Below, one piece after another: positions 1 to 7,457 of a stretch of DNA of 64,000 nucleotides. Location of the stretch: the NCBI GenBank assembly GCA_027488375.1, contig JAIYBW010000004.1, positions 248,001 to 312,000 of the forward strand, written 5' to 3'. This DNA is from Pseudomonadota bacterium (GTDB taxonomy: Bacteria > Bdellovibrionota > Bacteriovoracia > Bacteriovoracales > Bacteriovoracaceae). The notes under the pieces are model-generated. The model saw only the letters and a list, made by a program, of their open reading frames with translations. It searched no databases and was not told the DNA's origin. How positions within the stretch are numbered: position 1 is the stretch's first letter; the number at the start of each line of letters is the position of its first letter. Both the position numbers and the translations under genes were made by a program.

Positions 1-188
1 TCTCTGGTGAAACGCCAAAGATTAAGTCCTGTAGCCCACTTTTGATGGAAGGAATAATTAATCTGATTGTCACTAAACATTTCCATGTTCTGTGAAGCAA
101 TCATAGTCCCACCCTTATAGATCACAGGGTGAGCGTAAGTTAATGTAGAAACGAGAAGAGTTAAAAGTCCGAGTAAATAAGGCAACAT
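1..188 (-). CDS. Exported protein of unknown function, N-terminal part only
   Basis: This is the first 62 codons of a leftward gene that runs off the window edge. The start ATG at 188 follows a good ribosome binding site (AAAGGATTAGG). The N-terminus is a clear Sec signal peptide: a short hydrophobic run ending near Thr-Tyr-Ala-His. The mature part begins with a Gly/Met-containing stretch and aromatic-alternating residues that would suit an outer-membrane beta-strand protein, but too little is present to assign a family. It lies directly downstream of the copper ATPase on the same strand, separated by a terminator, so it probably has its own promoter. Membership in the metal-resistance island is inferred from position only. 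Confidence 0.7.
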   Translation of the reverse strand, partial: MLPYLLGLLTLLVSTLTYAHPVIYKGGTMIASQNMEMFSDNQINYSFHQKWATGLNLWRFTR

Positions 189-263
189 CCTAATCCTTTC
201 GTTTGGCTTCCTATTCAATATAACGGATCAGGACCTTGATTTGTGACAGTATTGAAAAATAAT

Positions 264-293
264 GTAATGGACCCTTTTTCCAGGGTCCATTAC
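264..293 (-). terminator. Rho-independent terminator of the copper ATPase gene
   Basis: A perfect 12-bp stem (264-275 with 282-293) has a 6-nt loop. On the minus strand it is followed by a T-rich run. It begins two bases after the stop codon of the P-type ATPase gene. Confidence 0.85.
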
Positions 294-295
294 TA

Positions 296-2497
296 CTATA
301 ATTTCGAAGTGCGAAGTCGAAGTGAATTCGTGATAACCGAAACTGAGCTTAAACTCATGGCCAGAGCAGCAATCATTGGATTCAAAAGAAGGCCATAATG
401 ATAAAATACACCGGCCGCAATTGGTAACCCAGCAACGTTGTAAAGGAATGCGAAGAAGAGATTTTGCTTAATGTTTTTCATAGTGAGGGTACTAAGTTCT
501 CTTGCCTTTGCTATGCCAAGTAGATCTCCTTTCACAAGAGTTACTCCGGCACTTTCCATGGCGACGTCTGTTCCTGTACCCATAGCAATTCCCACATGTG
601 CTTTGGCCAATGCTGGAGCATCATTAATACCATCACCTGCCATCCCAACGACATAACCTTCCTTTTGATACTTTTCAATTGCAGCCATTTTTTGGTCTGG
701 AAGAACATCTGCAACAACTTCATCAATACCTATTTTATTGGCAACGAAGTTTGCAGTTTTCGTATTATCTCCTGTGAGCATAACAATCTTAAGTCCTTCT
801 TCATGGAGCTTTTTGATTGCTTCAATCGAGGTCTCTTTTATCGGATCTGTTACTCCAATAAGACCCAGGGCTTTTCCTCCCAAGGCAACAAACATCACAG
901 TTTGTCCCTCTAGTCTAAGTTCATTCGCCTTATCTTGAAGTGGCCCGAAGTCAATCTTCTGATCATCCATCAGAGCTTGGTTTCCAAGGAATGCCCATTG
1001 ATTTTGAATTCGACCTCTAACGCCTTTGCCTGTAACCGAATCAAATTCTTCAACCTGATAGTGATTAATTTTTAAGTCTTGTGATTTCTGAACTATTGCA
1101 ACAGCTAGTGGGTGTTCACTGTGAGATTCCAGAGAAGCTGAGTATTGTATGACATCATCTTTGGTAAAACCGGACGACTCAATAACCGAAACGACTTTTG
1201 GTCTACCTTCGGTAATTGTTCCTGTCTTATCGATGACGAGTAGATTTATTTCTCTCATAACCTCAATGGCTTCAGCATCCCTAAAAAGAATACCCATGCC
1301 AGCGCCTCTCCCTGTGGCCACCATGATAGACATTGGAGTTGCTAATCCAAGGGCACAAGGACACGCGATAATAAGTACTCCTATCGCATTTACGATTGCA
1401 TGTGCCATGCGTGGATCTGGTCCCCAGATAGCCCAGGCCACAAAGGTAAGGATTGAAGCCACAATGACTAAAGGGACAAAGATTCCTGCAATCTTGTCTG
1501 CGAGTTTTTGAATTGGTGCCCGACTTCTTTGTGCCTCTGATACCATAGTCACGATTCGAGAAAGGAGTGTATCGGCGCCTACTTTCTCCGCTCGCATCGT
1601 GAGAGATCCAGTTCCATTAATTGTGGCACCAACGACCTTAGAACCTTCCTGTTTTTCAACAGGAATTGGCTCACCAGAAATCATTGACTCGTCAACAGAA
1701 CTCCGACCACTAACTACAATACCATCTACGGGGATTTTCTCGCCGGGGCGAATTTTCAATATGTCTCCTACAATTACATCATTGAGGTCAACTTCTTCTT
1801 CATTTCCTTGTGAAGTAATTCGAAGAGCAGTCTTCGCTGATAAACCTAGAAGTTTTTTGATTGCGCTTCCTGTTTGATTCCTTGCCCTTAGTTCAAGGAC
1901 CTGACCCAATAAAATCAAAGCTACAATCACGGCAGAAGCTTCGAAATAAACGGCTACATTCCCATGATGTTCTCTGAATGATGAAGGAAAGATATCAGGT
2001 AGAAAGACAGCGACAACGCTATAAACGAAAGAGACACTCACTCCAAGACCAATCAAGGTAAACATGTTGAGATTTCGATTTTTCACAGATGCCACAGCTC
2101 TTACATAAAATGGCCAAGCCGACCAAAGACAAACTGGAGCGGCAAGGGCGAATTGAAACAGCGATGGAATGCTTCTGGTGCCAAAAAAGTGGGCCCCCAT
2201 TTCACCTATAAAAAGTGGAACTGAGAACGCTGCCGCGAACCAAAATCTTTTCGTCATGTCTTTTAGTTCTGTTGTATCGACTTCTCCTGTGTTCACCAGT
2301 GGCTCTAGTGACATTCCACAAATTGGACAATGACCTGGCCCCATTTGCCTTACTTCAGGGTGCATAGGACAGGTAAATATTGTATCAGCAGTGATTTTTA
2401 CATCCTGAGATATCTTTGGAGGATGGTGCTTATGTTGTCCCATCGGCTTTTCGTTATGACAGCAATTGCCGTGTTTGTGACTGTTTTCGTGGTTCAT
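296..2497 (-). CDS. copA: Cu(I)-exporting P1B-type ATPase
   Basis: The 733-residue inner-membrane ATPase pumps Cu(I) out of the cytoplasm using ATP. The N-terminus is rich in His and Cys (residues 1-25). It is followed by a heavy-metal-binding domain of the TCPMHPEV...CPICGM type (Cys43, Cys57, Cys60) instead of a classical HMA domain. The core motifs are intact: the membrane CPC metal site (about 379-381), the phosphorylation motif DKTGT (Asp about 423), an SEHPLA motif in the nucleotide domain, and GDGINDAP in the hinge (about 618-625). Eight membrane helices are expected for the family. The start is supported by a GAGGACC ribosome binding site. The gene is read leftward from a MerR-type promoter and ends in a strong terminator. 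Selectivity for copper rests on the CPC motif and the adjacent CueR-like regulator. Silver transport is also possible. Confidence 0.95.
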   Translation of the reverse strand: MNHENSHKHGNCCHNEKPMGQHKHHPPKISQDVKITADTIFTCPMHPEVRQMGPGHCPICGMSLEPLVNTGEVDTTELKDMTKRFWFAAAFSVPLFIGEMGAHFFGTRSIPSLFQFALAAPVCLWSAWPFYVRAVASVKNRNLNMFTLIGLGVSVSFVYSVVAVFLPDIFPSSFREHHGNVAVYFEASAVIVALILLGQVLELRARNQTGSAIKKLLGLSAKTALRITSQGNEEEVDLNDVIVGDILKIRPGEKIPVDGIVVSGRSSVDESMISGEPIPVEKQEGSKVVGATINGTGSLTMRAEKVGADTLLSRIVTMVSEAQRSRAPIQKLADKIAGIFVPLVIVASILTFVAWAIWGPDPRMAHAIVNAIGVLIIACPCALGLATPMSIMVATGRGAGMGILFRDAEAIEVMREINLLVIDKTGTITEGRPKVVSVIESSGFTKDDVIQYSASLESHSEHPLAVAIVQKSQDLKINHYQVEEFDSVTGKGVRGRIQNQWAFLGNQALMDDQKIDFGPLQDKANELRLEGQTVMFVALGGKALGLIGVTDPIKETSIEAIKKLHEEGLKIVMLTGDNTKTANFVANKIGIDEVVADVLPDQKMAAIEKYQKEGYVVGMAGDGINDAPALAKAHVGIAMGTGTDVAMESAGVTLVKGDLLGIAKARELSTLTMKNIKQNLFFAFLYNVAGLPIAAGVFYHYGLLLNPMIAALAMSLSSVSVITNSLRLRTSKL

Positions 2498-2523
2498 ATG
2501 GTCCTCATTTTCAAATTGTAACT

Positions 2524-2594
2524 CTATTTTAGATCTTTCACTTGATATCCAGCGTCTTCAATGACGCGTTTTTATCAATTTCAAATTTATACAT
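2524..2594 (-). pseudogene. Remnant of a CopZ-like HMA copper chaperone gene
   Basis: A strong ribosome binding site (GAGGAGG) precedes an ATG at 2594 that opens with Met-Tyr-Lys-Phe-Glu-Ile-Asp, a typical first beta-strand of an HMA metallochaperone. In another reading frame (2565-2524) the sequence reads [13 protein letters not shown]-stop, a typical end of the same domain. The middle, including the CxxC copper loop, is missing, and the two ends are out of frame. The in-frame product would be only 18 residues. I read this as an internal deletion of a roughly 65-codon chaperone gene that once preceded the ATPase, 26 bp downstream. It may now act only as a leader. Confidence 0.7.
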
Positions 2595-2616
2595 AATTCC
2601 TCCTCAGGATTTTATC

Positions 2617-2647
2617 ATTCTGCACCTTCCCCCAAAGGGAAGGTCAA
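2617..2647 (-). promoter_or_regulatory. MerR/CueR-type promoter and operator for the copA arm
   Basis: On the minus strand a TTGACC -35 box (2647-2642) and a CAGAAT -10-like box (2622-2617) are separated by 19 bp, the overlong spacer typical of MerR-family promoters. Between them lies a perfect dyad, ACCTTCCC-N5-GGGAAGGT (2624-2644), which matches the CueR/HmrR operator style. Binding by the adjacent regulator is inferred. Confidence 0.8.
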
Positions 2648-2653
2648 TACCCC

Positions 2654-2684
2654 TTGACCTTCCCACCATGGTAAGGTTTAAGAT
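2654..2684 (+). promoter_or_regulatory. MerR/CueR-type promoter and operator for the cueR/oxidase arm
   Basis: A TTGACC -35 box (2654-2659) and TAAGAT -10 box (2679-2684) are separated by exactly 19 bp. The dyad ACCTTCCC-N5-GGTAAGGT (2657-2677) has one mismatch between its arms. It lies back to back with the copA operator 13 bp away. The regulator probably autoregulates and drives the rightward operon from here. Confidence 0.8.
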
Positions 2685-2706
2685 GAATCAGAAGCAGGAG
2701 GCAGTG

Positions 2707-3108
2707 ATGAATATTGGAGAAGTAGCTAAATTAAGTATGGTTAACGCTAAGATGATCCGTCGCTATGAAGAACAGGGCATTATTCCAAAGGCCAGTAGAA
2801 CATTTGCCGGTTATCGGCAATATTCAGAAAAAGACGTTCATATCCTTCGGTTTGTGAAACGCGCCAGAGAATTGGGTTTTTCTATGAAGGACACAAAGCA
2901 GCTACTGGGCCTCTGGAAGAATCAGAATCGATCCAATAGTCAGGTGAAGTCATTAGCGCAAAAACATAAAACAGAACTTGAGGAGAAGCTTAATGAGATT
3001 CAGGCTATGCTCTCTACGCTCGATGTCCTCATTAAACACTGCCATGGAGATTCCCGGCCAGATTGTCCAATTTTGCAGGAACTCGAATGTCACAAAGGTC
3101 GACACTAA
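2707..3108 (+). CDS. cueR: CueR/HmrR-type MerR-family copper-responsive regulator
   Basis: The 133-residue protein starts at the ATG placed 5 nt after AGGAGG (2696-2701). Longer readings that start upstream would translate the operator and are rejected. The N-terminus is a MerR winged helix (NIGEVAKLS ... RRYEEQGI ... GYRQYS). A long dimerisation helix follows. The C-terminal metal loop has Cys-x7-Cys (HCHGDSRPDC), matching the Cys spacing of the Cu(I) loop in CueR. It should bind Cu(I) or Ag(I) in the cytoplasm and untwist promoters with 19-bp spacers, two of which lie immediately upstream. It is followed by the multicopper oxidase gene after 17 bp, so the two are probably co-transcribed. 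Confidence 0.93.
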   Translation: MNIGEVAKLSMVNAKMIRRYEEQGIIPKASRTFAGYRQYSEKDVHILRFVKRARELGFSMKDTKQLLGLWKNQNRSNSQVKSLAQKHKTELEEKLNEIQAMLSTLDVLIKHCHGDSRPDCPILQELECHKGRH

Positions 3109-3125
3109 ACCGTTATAGGAAGACT

Positions 3126-5411
3126 ATGAAATACTATCTATTGGCATTACTCATTTCTATTTCCTGTTTTCCCGTTTTTGCGAAAGTTGTCAGGTATGAA
3201 CTCAATGTAACACGAGAAAAGGTTAATTTAAGCGGTAAAAAGTCCGTAGATTTTGCGCTTCTAGTGAACCATTCGATACCTGCGCCCACTCTGGAATTCA
3301 CAGAAGGAGATGAAGCCGAGATAGTTCTTAAAAACGACAGCGATGAAGATGAAATTTCCGTCCATTGGCACGGAATACTTTTAGACCCATACATGGATGG
3401 TGTTCCTTACGTTAATACTCCTCCCATTTATCCTGGGAAGTCATACACATTTAGATTTAAACTTCGTCAGCATGGAACCTATTGGTACCACTCGCACACT
3501 AATGTTCAGGAACAGAAAGGTGTTTACGGTGCTATCATTATTCACCCCAAGGAAAGAAAAATTAAATACGACAGAGATATTGTCGCCGTCTTGAGTGACT
3601 GGTCTGACGAAAATCCAACACAGATTTTAAAGAACTTAAGAAAAGATGGAGAATATTACCTCTACAAAAAGAAAACGATTCGTTCACTTTGGGGCGCATA
3701 CAAAGCAAGTTCACTAGGAAATTACTTCTACAATGAAATGACTCGAATGGGTGGTATGGACTATTCCGATGTTGGGTACGATGCTTTTCTCATCAATGGG
3801 AAAAATTCTTCTGAGATTTCTGATCTGAGGACTGGAGAAAAAGTACGAATTAGAATAATAAATGCAGCCGCTTCTTCATACTTCTATGTTTCAATGGGCA
3901 AAGACCCAATGAAAGTCATTTCTGCTGATGGAGTAGATATAAAGCCTTCTCTCGCTGAAGAAATCCTCATCGGTATGGCAGAGACATATGATCTTCTCTA
4001 TGAAGTTCCTAAGAATAAAAGTGTTGAACTTAAAGCGACTTCACAAGATGGCACAGGTGAAGGTTCCATATGGATCGGGCAAGGAGAAAAAGTTTCTGCA
4101 CCCATTAAACCGAAACCTGACCTCTATGCCAAAATGTATATGGGCGGATTTTGGGACAACTTAAAATATACAGGATCTTTCACTAAGCCTGTTATGTCTG
4201 GAATGGACCATTCTCAGATGAGCCACATGGATCATGAAATGGATTCTGCTGGCACGACTGAGATCGATAAGTCCTCTATGGATCATTTGAAGATGAATCA
4301 TTCACAAATGGATGATTCAACGATGGATCACTCAACGATGGATCACTCAACGATGGGTCACTCAAAGATGGATCACTCAAAGATGGATCACTCAAAGATG
4401 GATCACTCAAAGATGGATCATTCAAAGATGGATCATTCAAAGATGGATAATGAAAGCAGTGACATCATCAAAACTCTCACAGTAGATAAAATTGAGTCAG
4501 AGGAACCAACAAACTTCTCTGAAAGTCTCCCGAAACATGATGTGAAATTTGTTCTTGATGGAGATATGGAGCGATATATTTGGCTCATCAACGGGAAAGC
4601 CATTTTCGAGGATCGAACAATTTCCATTAATGAAAATGAAGTCATCCGCTTTACTTTTGTTAATAATTCCATGATGCACCATCCGATGCACCTTCATGGA
4701 CACTTTTTCAGAGTCATTACTAAAAAGGGTGAAAAATCTCCGATGAAACATACTGTGGACGTTCCGCCACACAGCAGTCGAACAATCGAATTCTACAGCA
4801 ATGAGTCTGGTGAATGGATGCTCCATTGTCACAATCTCTATCATCTTAAAACTGGCATGGCCCGTGTGGTGAAATATTCTTCGTTCACTCCAAAAAAAGA
4901 GATCCAGCACTGGCAAAAACATGATCCTCACATGCATGACCATACTTATTATACTGGAAGGCTCGAAGCCGCGACAAATCACGCTCAAGGAGAATTATTT
5001 TTACGAAAAACTTGGGATGAAATTGAATTGCGGGCGGAAACACGCGAAGACTTTAATTGGGAAGGTGAAGGCGATTTATTCTATAAGCGTTGGTTGAATA
5101 AATACACTCATCTTATTGCAGGTGGAACCTTAGTAGATCGTGAAGCTGCAGGCGTAGTTGGATTTGGATATATACTTCCATTTCTACTTGATACTCATAC
5201 AATTATCGACCACAAAGGTAGAATTCGTTTAAATCTTGAAAAGCGTTTCCAGTGGACGGAATACATCTATACTGATGCTGAATTTACGTTCAGACAAAAA
5301 CAAGACTCTGAATTTGAAGTATCGCTTATGTATCAAAAACAATGGGACTGGTCGGCTGGTCTAATGTTTACAGAGCATAGTGCAGGCCTTGGTTTCGAAT
5401 ATAAGTTCTAA
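3126..5411 (+). CDS. CopA-type multicopper oxidase fused to a CopB-like outer-membrane domain
   Basis: The 761-residue exported protein has a Sec signal peptide (1-19, cleaved near VFA-K). The oxidase portion carries all four copper motifs: HWH (80-82), HSH (122-124), HxxHLHGH (519-526) and HCHxxxHxxxxM (567-578), the last holding the T1 Cys568 and Met578. Between the second and third cupredoxin domains is a Met/His-rich insert (about 355-440) made of MDHSK-type repeats. After the last cupredoxin motif, about residues 597-761 form a beta-rich segment opening with His-Asp-Pro-His-Met-His and ending in Phe, resembling the CopB/PcoB barrel. CopA and CopB are normally separate periplasmic and outer-membrane proteins. 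The likely role is Cu(I) oxidation and sequestration. The start has an AGGA site 5 nt upstream. Confidence 0.88.
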   Translation: MKYYLLALLISISCFPVFAKVVRYELNVTREKVNLSGKKSVDFALLVNHSIPAPTLEFTEGDEAEIVLKNDSDEDEISVHWHGILLDPYMDGVPYVNTPPIYPGKSYTFRFKLRQHGTYWYHSHTNVQEQKGVYGAIIIHPKERKIKYDRDIVAVLSDWSDENPTQILKNLRKDGEYYLYKKKTIRSLWGAYKASSLGNYFYNEMTRMGGMDYSDVGYDAFLINGKNSSEISDLRTGEKVRIRIINAAASSYFYVSMGKDPMKVISADGVDIKPSLAEEILIGMAETYDLLYEVPKNKSVELKATSQDGTGEGSIWIGQGEKVSAPIKPKPDLYAKMYMGGFWDNLKYTGSFTKPVMSGMDHSQMSHMDHEMDSAGTTEIDKSSMDHLKMNHSQMDDSTMDHSTMDHSTMGHSKMDHSKMDHSKMDHSKMDHSKMDHSKMDNESSDIIKTLTVDKIESEEPTNFSESLPKHDVKFVLDGDMERYIWLINGKAIFEDRTISINENEVIRFTFVNNSMMHHPMHLHGHFFRVITKKGEKSPMKHTVDVPPHSSRTIEFYSNESGEWMLHCHNLYHLKTGMARVVKYSSFTPKKEIQHWQKHDPHMHDHTYYTGRLEAATNHAQGELFLRKTWDEIELRAETREDFNWEGEGDLFYKRWLNKYTHLIAGGTLVDREAAGVVGFGYILPFLLDTHTIIDHKGRIRLNLEKRFQWTEYIYTDAEFTFRQKQDSEFEVSLMYQKQWDWSAGLMFTEHSAGLGFEYKF
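4293..4442 (+). repeat. Ten 15-bp tandem repeats encoding MDHSK-type copper-binding units
   Basis: Ten in-frame 15-bp units encode MNHSQ, MDDST, MDHST twice, MGHSK and MDHSK five times. The last units are almost identical in DNA sequence, which points to recent slippage expansion. Degenerate copies precede it from about 4200. The repeats lie inside the oxidase gene. Confidence 0.95.
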
Positions 5412-5486
5412 GAACAAACGATGACGTCATTAAGGATGTTTCTGAGACATGCTTATCTATTGATTTTATTTAACTTTTGGGTTAAT

Positions 5487-5810
5487 ATGAGACAAATGCG
5501 ATTAATTTTTCTTATTTTTACACTAGTTTTTTCATTCGGCGTTCTCGCTGACTGTTGTAATTTTGAGATTGAATCCTCAGTTGAAAAGTGCAGCTCTATT
5601 GACATGGATCATTGCAAAGATGGTTCAGAACAGACTTCCGAGCCAGTGCATTGCCATAGTTGCCCCATTTATCAGCCGAGAATTCTTCCATCTGATGAAT
5701 TAGTTATTACTCTTCCTACTGCTTCTTTTATTGCGAAACTTATTTCGGCACCAAATTCTCTTTTCAATTCTGCTTATGAATCTTCAATTTTCCATCCTCC
5801 TATTGCTTAA
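5487..5810 (+). CDS. Small exported Cys/His-rich protein, CzcI-like
   Basis: About 107 residues, with a hydrophobic signal peptide ending near Leu-Ala-Asp. The mature part opens with a Cys pair and has six more Cys, several beside His (DCC, MDHC, HCHSC). The tail ends in His-Pro-Pro-Ile-Ala. Small exported proteins of this layout (CzcI-like) often precede CzcCBA/CusCBA efflux genes, and this one sits between the oxidase and the TolC-like gene. The start is uncertain: ATGs at 5421, 5487 and 5502 are all in frame and none has a strong ribosome binding site. 5487 is chosen because the signal peptide then begins promptly. A metal-binding or sensing role is inferred. Confidence 0.65.
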   Translation: MRQMRLIFLIFTLVFSFGVLADCCNFEIESSVEKCSSIDMDHCKDGSEQTSEPVHCHSCPIYQPRILPSDELVITLPTASFIAKLISAPNSLFNSAYESSIFHPPIA

Positions 5811-5856
5811 TTTATTCTGAAATAACTCTTTATTAACATTTAGATTCGGTATTTTT

Positions 5857-7065
5857 ATGAAATTGATCCTATTGGGATTGGTGTTACTCGCACCAATCAT
5901 AACTTATGGGCAGGACACTTGCCCAACACCGCAAAGCTTGAATGATATCTTAGTGTGCCTTAAAGATAGGCATCAACTTGTTCGGTTAAAGGATTTAGAA
6001 GTAAAAAGCACTCAAGACTTAGGCAAGGCTTTGGGTCAAAGGCCTAACCCCGTTTTAGACGTACAAACCGTTCATGCAGGTGATGCCCGTCAAACCCAGA
6101 TCATACTTGCACAAGAATTGGATCTGGGTGGAAAATTGAAGGCCCTTAGTTCGAAGGGAGATATTATCCATAAGATGAAACAAACCGAACTCGCCATTTC
6201 TAAAGAAGAAGTGGTCGAAGAAGTTCTCCTAAACATACATCATTTCATCCACCTAAATGAAAATTTGAGAGTGAACAGAGAAGTATTTAAGTCTTTGGGG
6301 ATGGTAATTTCAGCTTTAAAAAAGCGTCCTGCTCTGGCACCTGAGCAAGAGGCATCCCTCCTGAATTTCAAACTTCAACAATCAGAAGTGAATAACATCA
6401 TTACCCTCATGCTTGATCAAGAAGAAGAGATCTTATTGTTTTTCAAAATAAACGGTGGATACAGGAAAGAAGAAATTTTAGGCGTCATGGAAGATCATCA
6501 TCATCCACTTGATATTCACAAGTCGAATGAGAAACTTTCACTTAACCTAGAGCGCTTAGGTTTAGAAACAAAAATGGCAGAAAAAGAATTGGATTTTCAA
6601 AAATCTATACCATGGGAAGGCATTTCAATTGGCCCCATGTTCATGGATGATAAAATGGAAGTAATTTCTGAAAAATTGTACGGAGTTGCTTTTACCATGC
6701 CTATCCCTATATGGCAGACCAATAAAGCTGGTAAGGCCATCGCAACTATCTCTTACTCCAACACCAACACGCAGTATTCATTGTTTAAAAAGAAAGAAGA
6801 TCTCCAAAAAGACTCCTTTTTGAGTAGGATTGAAGGTCTGCAAGAAAATTTAAAAAAATTACCAAGTGAAAAAGATCTTTTAGAGACGCACCATCGAATT
6901 GAAAGGCTCTACACTCAAGGTCTTATTACGCCGACAGCATTTTTGGATTCGCACAGAATCTGGAGAGATACAATTGCATCAAAGCTAGAAATGCAAGAAA
7001 GAATCTTGAAGCTTTCTATTGATTACTACCGATTAACAGGAACTCTTAGTGAGGTTCACTTATGA
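5857..7065 (+). CDS. TolC/CzcC-family outer-membrane efflux channel
   Basis: The 402-residue protein has a signal peptide (MKLILLGLVLLAPIITYG) and long amphipathic heptad-rich helices, as in outer-membrane factors of metal RND pumps. It is slightly shorter than typical CzcC/CusC proteins (about 420-460). No lipobox Cys is placed for acylation, so it is probably not a lipoprotein. Its stop overlaps the start of the mini-adaptor gene by 4 bp (ATGA), implying translational coupling. It should form the trimeric exit duct through the outer membrane and periplasm for the RND pump two genes downstream. Family assignment rests on architecture and position. Confidence 0.85.
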   Translation: MKLILLGLVLLAPIITYGQDTCPTPQSLNDILVCLKDRHQLVRLKDLEVKSTQDLGKALGQRPNPVLDVQTVHAGDARQTQIILAQELDLGGKLKALSSKGDIIHKMKQTELAISKEEVVEEVLLNIHHFIHLNENLRVNREVFKSLGMVISALKKRPALAPEQEASLLNFKLQQSEVNNIITLMLDQEEEILLFFKINGGYRKEEILGVMEDHHHPLDIHKSNEKLSLNLERLGLETKMAEKELDFQKSIPWEGISIGPMFMDDKMEVISEKLYGVAFTMPIPIWQTNKAGKAIATISYSNTNTQYSLFKKKEDLQKDSFLSRIEGLQENLKKLPSEKDLLETHHRIERLYTQGLITPTAFLDSHRIWRDTIASKLEMQERILKLSIDYYRLTGTLSEVHL

Positions 7066-7448
7066 AAATTTTATTCCTCCTTTTAATACTTGCGAACAAT
7101 ACTTTCGCTGGCCCAGCCGGAACGAAAGGTGAAGATGGAAATTTTAAAGTTAGCGAAAAATCTTTGAATCACTTAGGTGTAAAATTTCAATCCTTAAAAG
7201 GAAATGGGCCATGGTCTGTTCCTCATGAGGCGTTGGTTAAAATCAAGCTTACTACAGGAATTTATCGACGTTTCGAGGGTGAAATTACTTATGTAATTGT
7301 CAGTAAGATTAATGAAGTTAATGGAATAGTAACAATAAAGTCTGAGGATTTAGAATCTGGAGATGAAGTTGCTGTTGCAGGAACAAAATTTCTTCGGATG
7401 GCCGAAACTGATTTGAATTCCGAGACTGTGGATAATTGCGCTCACTAA
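7062..7448 (+). CDS. Miniature periplasmic adaptor (CzcB C-terminal domain only)
   Basis: The 128-residue protein has its own signal peptide (cleavage near TFA-G). The mature part resembles only the C-terminal membrane-proximal region of CzcB/CusB adaptors: VPHEALVK, a Tyr-Arg-Arg-Phe-Glu strand, the GDEVAVAGTKFLRM segment, and a Cys-Ala-His tail. The lipoyl, beta-barrel and alpha-hairpin domains that normally contact TolC are absent; full adaptors have 350-500 residues. The complete signal peptide, open frame and overlap with tolC argue that it is a genuine short protein, not a decayed fragment. It lies in the usual adaptor position between channel and pump. How the complex is bridged is unclear. 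Confidence 0.8.
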   Translation: MKILFLLLILANNTFAGPAGTKGEDGNFKVSEKSLNHLGVKFQSLKGNGPWSVPHEALVKIKLTTGIYRRFEGEITYVIVSKINEVNGIVTIKSEDLESGDEVAVAGTKFLRMAETDLNSETVDNCAH

Positions 7449-7457
7449 GGACTAACT

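Noticed and set aside
2542..2706. N-terminal extension of the CueR-type regulator
   Set aside because: It would translate both operators, and the good ribosome binding site and family start are at 2707.
4293..4442. CRISPR-like or regulatory tandem repeat
   Set aside because: The 15-bp units are in frame, have no spacers and encode MDHSK-type copper-binding pentapeptides.
4497..4988. 163-codon open frame antisense to the multicopper oxidase
   Set aside because: It has no ribosome binding site or recognisable domain and shadows a well supported gene.
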